Origin: Treponema sp.
Lineage (GTDB): Bacteria > Spirochaetota > Spirochaetia > Treponematales > Treponemataceae
Assembly: GCA_017421145.1 (NCBI GenBank)
Contig: JAFOTA010000029.1
Span: 1 to 26,125 of the forward strand
Direction: 5' to 3'
Length of the DNA stretch: 26,125 bases
Shown: in pieces, positions 23,077-26,125 of the stretch
Layout: the number at the start of each line of letters is the position of its first letter
How positions within the stretch are numbered: position 1 is the first letter of the stretch
Notes under the pieces: generated by a model
Seen by the model: only the letters and a program-made list of their open reading frames with translations
What the model was told of the DNA's origin: nothing
Database searches by the model: none
Program-made: the position numbers and the translations under genes

Positions 23077-23949
23077 TCATTCATCATCAAAATCTTTCTC
23101 CGGGTCATAATCGACGGCTGAATTTTCGTTTCCGACCGTGAAATCAACAATCCTCTTCAGGAAATACGAAGGGGTCGCAGGCTCGATCGTGTTGAGCGTT
23201 TTCTGCCCGTGGACAATAAGGGAAACCGACTTTTTCTTTTCGCTGATGACGCTCAGGATATTTCCCAAGGAAACCGTCTCATCGCACTTGGTTATTATTA
23301 CGCTCCTGTAGTCGAAGGAGTCATAGTTTTTGATTATGTTCTCAAGGTCGCTCGCCTTGGTTGACGCACTTACGACAAGGTATATGTCAGCCTTAAGCCC
23401 CTCAACGTCAAGAAGCTTGTGGAGCCTTCCCAAATTTTCAAGATCCCTGGGACTGTAGCCGTTGGTGTCTACGAATATGAAATCTGATTTGGTCTTGTAT
23501 GAATTGTACAGATCCTCGAAATCTTCCTGGGTGGGAGCTTCAAAAAAATCCGCTTCTATGGCTTCCGCATAATGCTCAAGCTGCTCTTTTGCCGCAACCC
23601 TGTCCTTGTCCGTTGTGATCATGACGACGCTCGGAGGATCAACCCTGTCCCTTTTCGCCTTTTTCATGATGGTCGCCGCCATTTTTGCTATTGCCGTGGT
23701 TTTTCCCACTCCGGTCGGTCCCACAAGGATTATTGTATGGCAGAGCTTCGATCCCTTTCTTTCATAGCGCGGGGCAATCTTTATGGACTCACCTATCCAA
23801 TTCAGTACGTTTTTCTGAAGCAGGTCGAAATCATCAAGTTCCCCGACCGACATTTCAGCCGAAATCCTTTCGTTCATAGATTCTATGTATGAGTCCGTGA
23901 ATTCGTTTTTCTTCAGCATACCGTCGATTTTTTCTATTGACGGGTGCAC
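23077..23949 (-). CDS. flhF: FlhF, C-terminal NG (SRP-type GTPase) part, read in the -1 frame
   Basis: This is the GTPase half of FlhF, the SRP-family protein that marks the site of flagellar assembly. From the GTG/Val codon at 23949 it runs 290 residues: an N-domain helical bundle (HPSIEKIDGMLKKNEF), G1 ILVGPTGVGKTTAIAKMAA, G3 FVDTNGYSPRD, G4 ITKCDET, and the closing GQKTLNTIEPATPSYF. The N-terminal part of the same protein is encoded upstream in the other frame, and the two frames overlap by 16 bases. The GTG could start a separate protein, but no Shine-Dalgarno precedes it. Joining both halves by a -1 shift at 23955-23949 gives 454 residues, a normal FlhF length. G3 differs from the DTAGR of the family. 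Confidence 0.85.
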   Translation of the reverse strand: MHPSIEKIDGMLKKNEFTDSYIESMNERISAEMSVGELDDFDLLQKNVLNWIGESIKIAPRYERKGSKLCHTIILVGPTGVGKTTAIAKMAATIMKKAKRDRVDPPSVVMITTDKDRVAAKEQLEHYAEAIEADFFEAPTQEDFEDLYNSYKTKSDFIFVDTNGYSPRDLENLGRLHKLLDVEGLKADIYLVVSASTKASDLENIIKNYDSFDYRSVIITKCDETVSLGNILSVISEKKKSVSLIVHGQKTLNTIEPATPSYFLKRIVDFTVGNENSAVDYDPEKDFDDE

Positions 23950-24440
23950 TTTTTTCCGGTTGAAAAATCCATCAGCTTGGAAATGCTGCGGTTCATGCCG
24001 TTCATCTGCTCCTGCATTTCACCCAGACGGCGCACTATGTCAAAGTTTCCGACGAGCTTTTTGAGGATCGCTTCCTGATTTTTTGAAAAGCTTTCTGTCT
24101 GTCCGCCGCCCTGTGCAGCCATGCCTGAATATGGAGACGATGGAGAAGAACCCCGCATCGTGGAACCATAGGCAGAATATGCGGAAGTGTTTTCCCTTGC
24201 CGCCTGCATCCTGTCATTGAAAGGCTCCGACGAACCGTATCCCCTCATGTTGTGGGAGACAGTATAATACGCACGTATCATCTCTTTCTGCTTGAGACCA
24301 AGGATACTGTCCTTCACAATCCTTTCCCAATTGGAAATATGGAAGGTGTCGCCGTATTTTCTGTACAGCTTTTCGCGGCACTCTTCAAGATTCCGGGCCT
24401 CTATGATCATGTGATTGCTCATGCCGTCATTGCTGTACAT
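23934..24440 (-). CDS. flhF: FlhF, N-terminal B-domain part (0 frame), ends early
   Basis: This is the N-terminal part of FlhF. IIEARNLEECREKLYRKYGD and the following SILGLKQKEMIRAYYTV match the basic B domain, then comes a Ser/Gly/Tyr-rich linker and a helix KLVGNFDIVRRLGEMQEQMN leading toward the N domain. The 0 frame gives 168 residues and ends four codons after the slippery site (GKK-CTRQ-stop). A -1 shift continues into GKK-V-HPSIEK, which matches the expected continuation of the family. The start at 24440 overlaps the flhA stop by 14 bases and has AGGGG 6 bases upstream. If no shift occurs, the cell makes only a B-domain fragment. Confidence 0.85.
   Translation of the reverse strand: MYSNDGMSNHMIIEARNLEECREKLYRKYGDTFHISNWERIVKDSILGLKQKEMIRAYYTVSHNMRGYGSSEPFNDRMQAARENTSAYSAYGSTMRGSSPSSPYSGMAAQGGGQTESFSKNQEAILKKLVGNFDIVRRLGEMQEQMNGMNRSISKLMDFSTGKKCTRQ
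23949..23955 (-). promoter_or_regulatory. A-AAA-AAG slippery heptamer at the flhF frame change
   Basis: In the 0 frame the codons read GGA-AAA-AAG-TGC. A tandem slip by one base gives AAA-AAA-GTG, entering the GTPase frame with no loss or change of residue. A-AAA-AAG is the most efficient bacterial -1 shift heptamer, known from dnaX. A weak stem (ACCcGTC with GACGGT, starting 3 bases downstream) could stimulate it, but no upstream Shine-Dalgarno-like stimulator is evident. One extra A in the run would also restore the frame. Confidence 0.6.
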
Positions 24441-26125
24441 CTATGTCCCCTATGCGCTCTACTTTTATACTGTTTCCGGCAGCATTGATCTCGCTGTACG
24501 AAAGAACCACAATTCCGGGTATTTCGCGTTCCGTGGACGACTTGACAAGCTGACGAACCTCGTCAGGACAGACTACAATCGGAAGATAATTCTTTTCCCT
24601 TACCGCTGCAATGGATGCGGACATAGCTTCTATATATCTGCGGCCTTCAACCGGATCAAACGCCACAAAAGGTTTCTGACCCGCAATTACGGCCTTGTGC
24701 TCCAGAATGCTTTCCGCAAGGGTCTGTGACAGAATAAGAACAGGGAGCACCTTGTTTTCGTCAACATACTGAAGGCAGATCTGTGCACCCAAAGCCTGGC
24801 GGACCTTTTCGGCAAGAACCCAAGGATCCTTTGAAATGGGAGCGAAATTTGAAAGAGTTTCCAATATGACGACCATGTTGCGTATGCTGATCTGCTCTTC
24901 AAGGAGCGCCTTGAGAACGGCTTCGATCTGACCGTATGAAAGCTTGTTTTCTCCTGTAAGGACTTCATCGACGACGACAGGATATTCGCTCTTGACCTTT
25001 TCGATGATCTTGCTGACTTCCTGACGCGTAAGTATGTCCGCTGCATGCCGCCTTATGATTTCCGTAAGGTGCGTCGCTATGATCGTCGGAGGATCGATTA
25101 CCGCATAGCCCACACGCTCGGCTTCAGCACGCTTGGTTTCAGGAACCCAGATTGCATCCATTCCGAATGCCGGGTCATGGGTCTTTTCACCCGTGAGGAG
25201 ATTTTCTTTTTTGACGCTTCCGGTGTTTAGGCACATGTAATAGCCGAGTTTCAGACGGCTGCGGCCTGCTTCTATACCGCGAATCTTGAATGAATATTCA
25301 TCAGGCTCTATGTTCATGCTGTCACGGATTCTGATCGGCGGAATGACAAGGCCAAGGTCAAGTGCCTGCTCACGCCTGATTCTGGTGACGCGTTCAAGAA
25401 GCTCCGCACCTTTCTCTTTGTCAACGAGCGAGACGAGCGCATAACCAAGGTCAAGAGAAAGAGGATCAAGCGACACGACATGGGAAACGTCGTCCGGGCT
25501 GGAACCTGTCTGCTTTTTTCCTTTTGCCGCAAGTGCCTTCGTTTCTTCCTTCGCCTTCTTTTCTTTCTGCATCTTCTGCATACGGATTCCGACATATATG
25601 AAAATTCCGCCGACAGGCACAAGAACGAGCGTTGCCATGCCGAAGAAAGCGACTCCCATGACAGCAAGCGCCGCACCGACGATGATGTACGCCGTACCGC
25701 TGACGGAGAAATTCTTTTTGAGCTGGTCTCCGATAACCTCGTCCGCAGAAGAGCCGGTGACAAGAATACCGGTTGCAAATGAAAGCATGAGCGCAGGAAG
25801 CTGTGACATGAGACCGTCACCGATCGTCAGGTTGGCATAGCTCTTGAAAGCCTCTCCGACATCAGCACCGCCGATGACTCCGGTTATTATTCCTCCGACC
25901 AAGTTCACGATAGTGATGAAGATACCGGCCTTTACGTTTCCGCTCACAAACTTTGAAGCACCGTCCATGGCTGAATAGAAATCCACTTCACGGCGGATCT
26001 GCTCCTTTCTTTTTGCGGCCTCTTCTTCCGTGATCGCCCCTGAATTAAGCTCATTCTGGATATCGAACATCTTGTTGTTCATGCTGTCCAAGGTGAAGCG
26101 CGCGCTGACTTCAGAAACACGCCCG
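24427..26125 (-). CDS. flhA: Flagellar export gate protein FlhA (5' end outside the window)
   Basis: FlhA forms the nonameric ring of the flagellar type III export gate; its cytoplasmic part receives chaperone-substrate complexes. The visible 565 residues start in the FHIPEP region (GRVSEVSARFTLDSM) and include FYSAMDGASKFVSGNVKAG, three or four membrane helices up to about 200 residues in, and the complete cytoplasmic domain (DPLSLDLGYALVSLVD, IPPIRIRDSMNI, VIDPPTIIATHLTEIIRRHA, IGQIEAV-like SYGQIEAVLKALLEEQISIR). About 130 N-terminal residues lie beyond the right edge. The frame stays open to 26125, so an internal TTG is not the start. The usual PGKQMAIDADL motif reads NNKMFDIQNEL. The stop overlaps the flhF start. 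Confidence 0.95.
   Translation of the reverse strand, partial: GRVSEVSARFTLDSMNNKMFDIQNELNSGAITEEEAAKRKEQIRREVDFYSAMDGASKFVSGNVKAGIFITIVNLVGGIITGVIGGADVGEAFKSYANLTIGDGLMSQLPALMLSFATGILVTGSSADEVIGDQLKKNFSVSGTAYIIVGAALAVMGVAFFGMATLVLVPVGGIFIYVGIRMQKMQKEKKAKEETKALAAKGKKQTGSSPDDVSHVVSLDPLSLDLGYALVSLVDKEKGAELLERVTRIRREQALDLGLVIPPIRIRDSMNIEPDEYSFKIRGIEAGRSRLKLGYYMCLNTGSVKKENLLTGEKTHDPAFGMDAIWVPETKRAEAERVGYAVIDPPTIIATHLTEIIRRHAADILTRQEVSKIIEKVKSEYPVVVDEVLTGENKLSYGQIEAVLKALLEEQISIRNMVVILETLSNFAPISKDPWVLAEKVRQALGAQICLQYVDENKVLPVLILSQTLAESILEHKAVIAGQKPFVAFDPVEGRRYIEAMSASIAAVREKNYLPIVVCPDEVRQLVKSSTEREIPGIVVLSYSEINAAGNSIKVERIGDIDVQQ

Noticed and set aside
23077..24440. flhF as a decayed pseudogene
   Set aside because: There is one frame change only, both halves keep motifs and normal length, and the shift is at a known slippery sequence with no residue lost; decay cannot be ruled out but is the weaker reading.
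1..26125. CRISPR arrays, tRNA/rRNA genes, insertion sequences or prophage genes
   Set aside because: No regularly spaced repeats, tRNA-like folds, transposase motifs or phage gene blocks were seen on either strand.

Overview
The window reads as a chromosomal segment of a host-associated Treponema-like spirochaete. The signs are a FlgF/FlgG/rod-binding operon, a FlhA-FlhF-FlhG-FliA-FapA flagellar assembly operon, a bacterial V-type ATPase operon with the order E-DUF2764-A-B-D-I-K, and moderate GC content. Genus is inferred from gene content and order, not from a search. Gene density is high, no gap exceeds about 180 bases, and I saw no rRNA, tRNA, CRISPR array or mobile element.

Layout. (1) 45-2358, minus strand: flgF, flgG and a FlgJ-type rod-binding gene, driven by a perfect sigma-28 type promoter (TAAA-N15-GCCGATAA) and closed by an intrinsic terminator. 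(2) 2445-5503, plus strand: a two-gene operon of a WbaP-type polyprenyl-phosphate sugar-1-phosphate transferase and a single-POTRA Omp85-like outer membrane protein, joined by a 1-base overlap. (3) 5554-8031, minus strand: ispG followed 2 bases later by a secreted helical-repeat protein, then a folded 3' region (possible three-way junction) and a terminator shared with region 2. (4) 8123-15805, minus strand: a seven-gene V-ATPase operon with repeated ATGA/TAATG overlaps. Genes for subunits C, F and G are absent, and a DUF2764 protein occupies one slot. The proteolipid keeps the side chains of the Enterococcus hirae Na+ site. (5) 15982-17037, minus strand: galactose mutarotase with its own promoter. 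(6) 17134-26125, minus strand: flhA (5' end outside the window), flhF (in two overlapping frames), flhG, a membrane protein, fliA, a Jag_N-FapA protein, a small protein and a SwrB-like protein. This order resembles the distal end of the Bacillus fla/che operon (flhA-flhF-flhG...sigD-swrB).

The genes connect logically. FlhA is the export gate, FlhF/FlhG set flagellar site and number, FliA is the late sigma factor, and the one clear FliA-type promoter in the window drives the rod genes flgF-flgG-flgJ.

The most striking observation is flhF. Its coding sequence changes to the -1 frame exactly at an A-AAA-AAG heptamer (23955-23949), the classic bacterial -1 slippery sequence, and both halves are otherwise well preserved. 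Other notable signals are two genes with an identical TATAAT-N7-ATG arrangement (probable leaderless mRNAs), hairpins between atpI and atpK, and non-canonical signature motifs in FlhA and FlhF.
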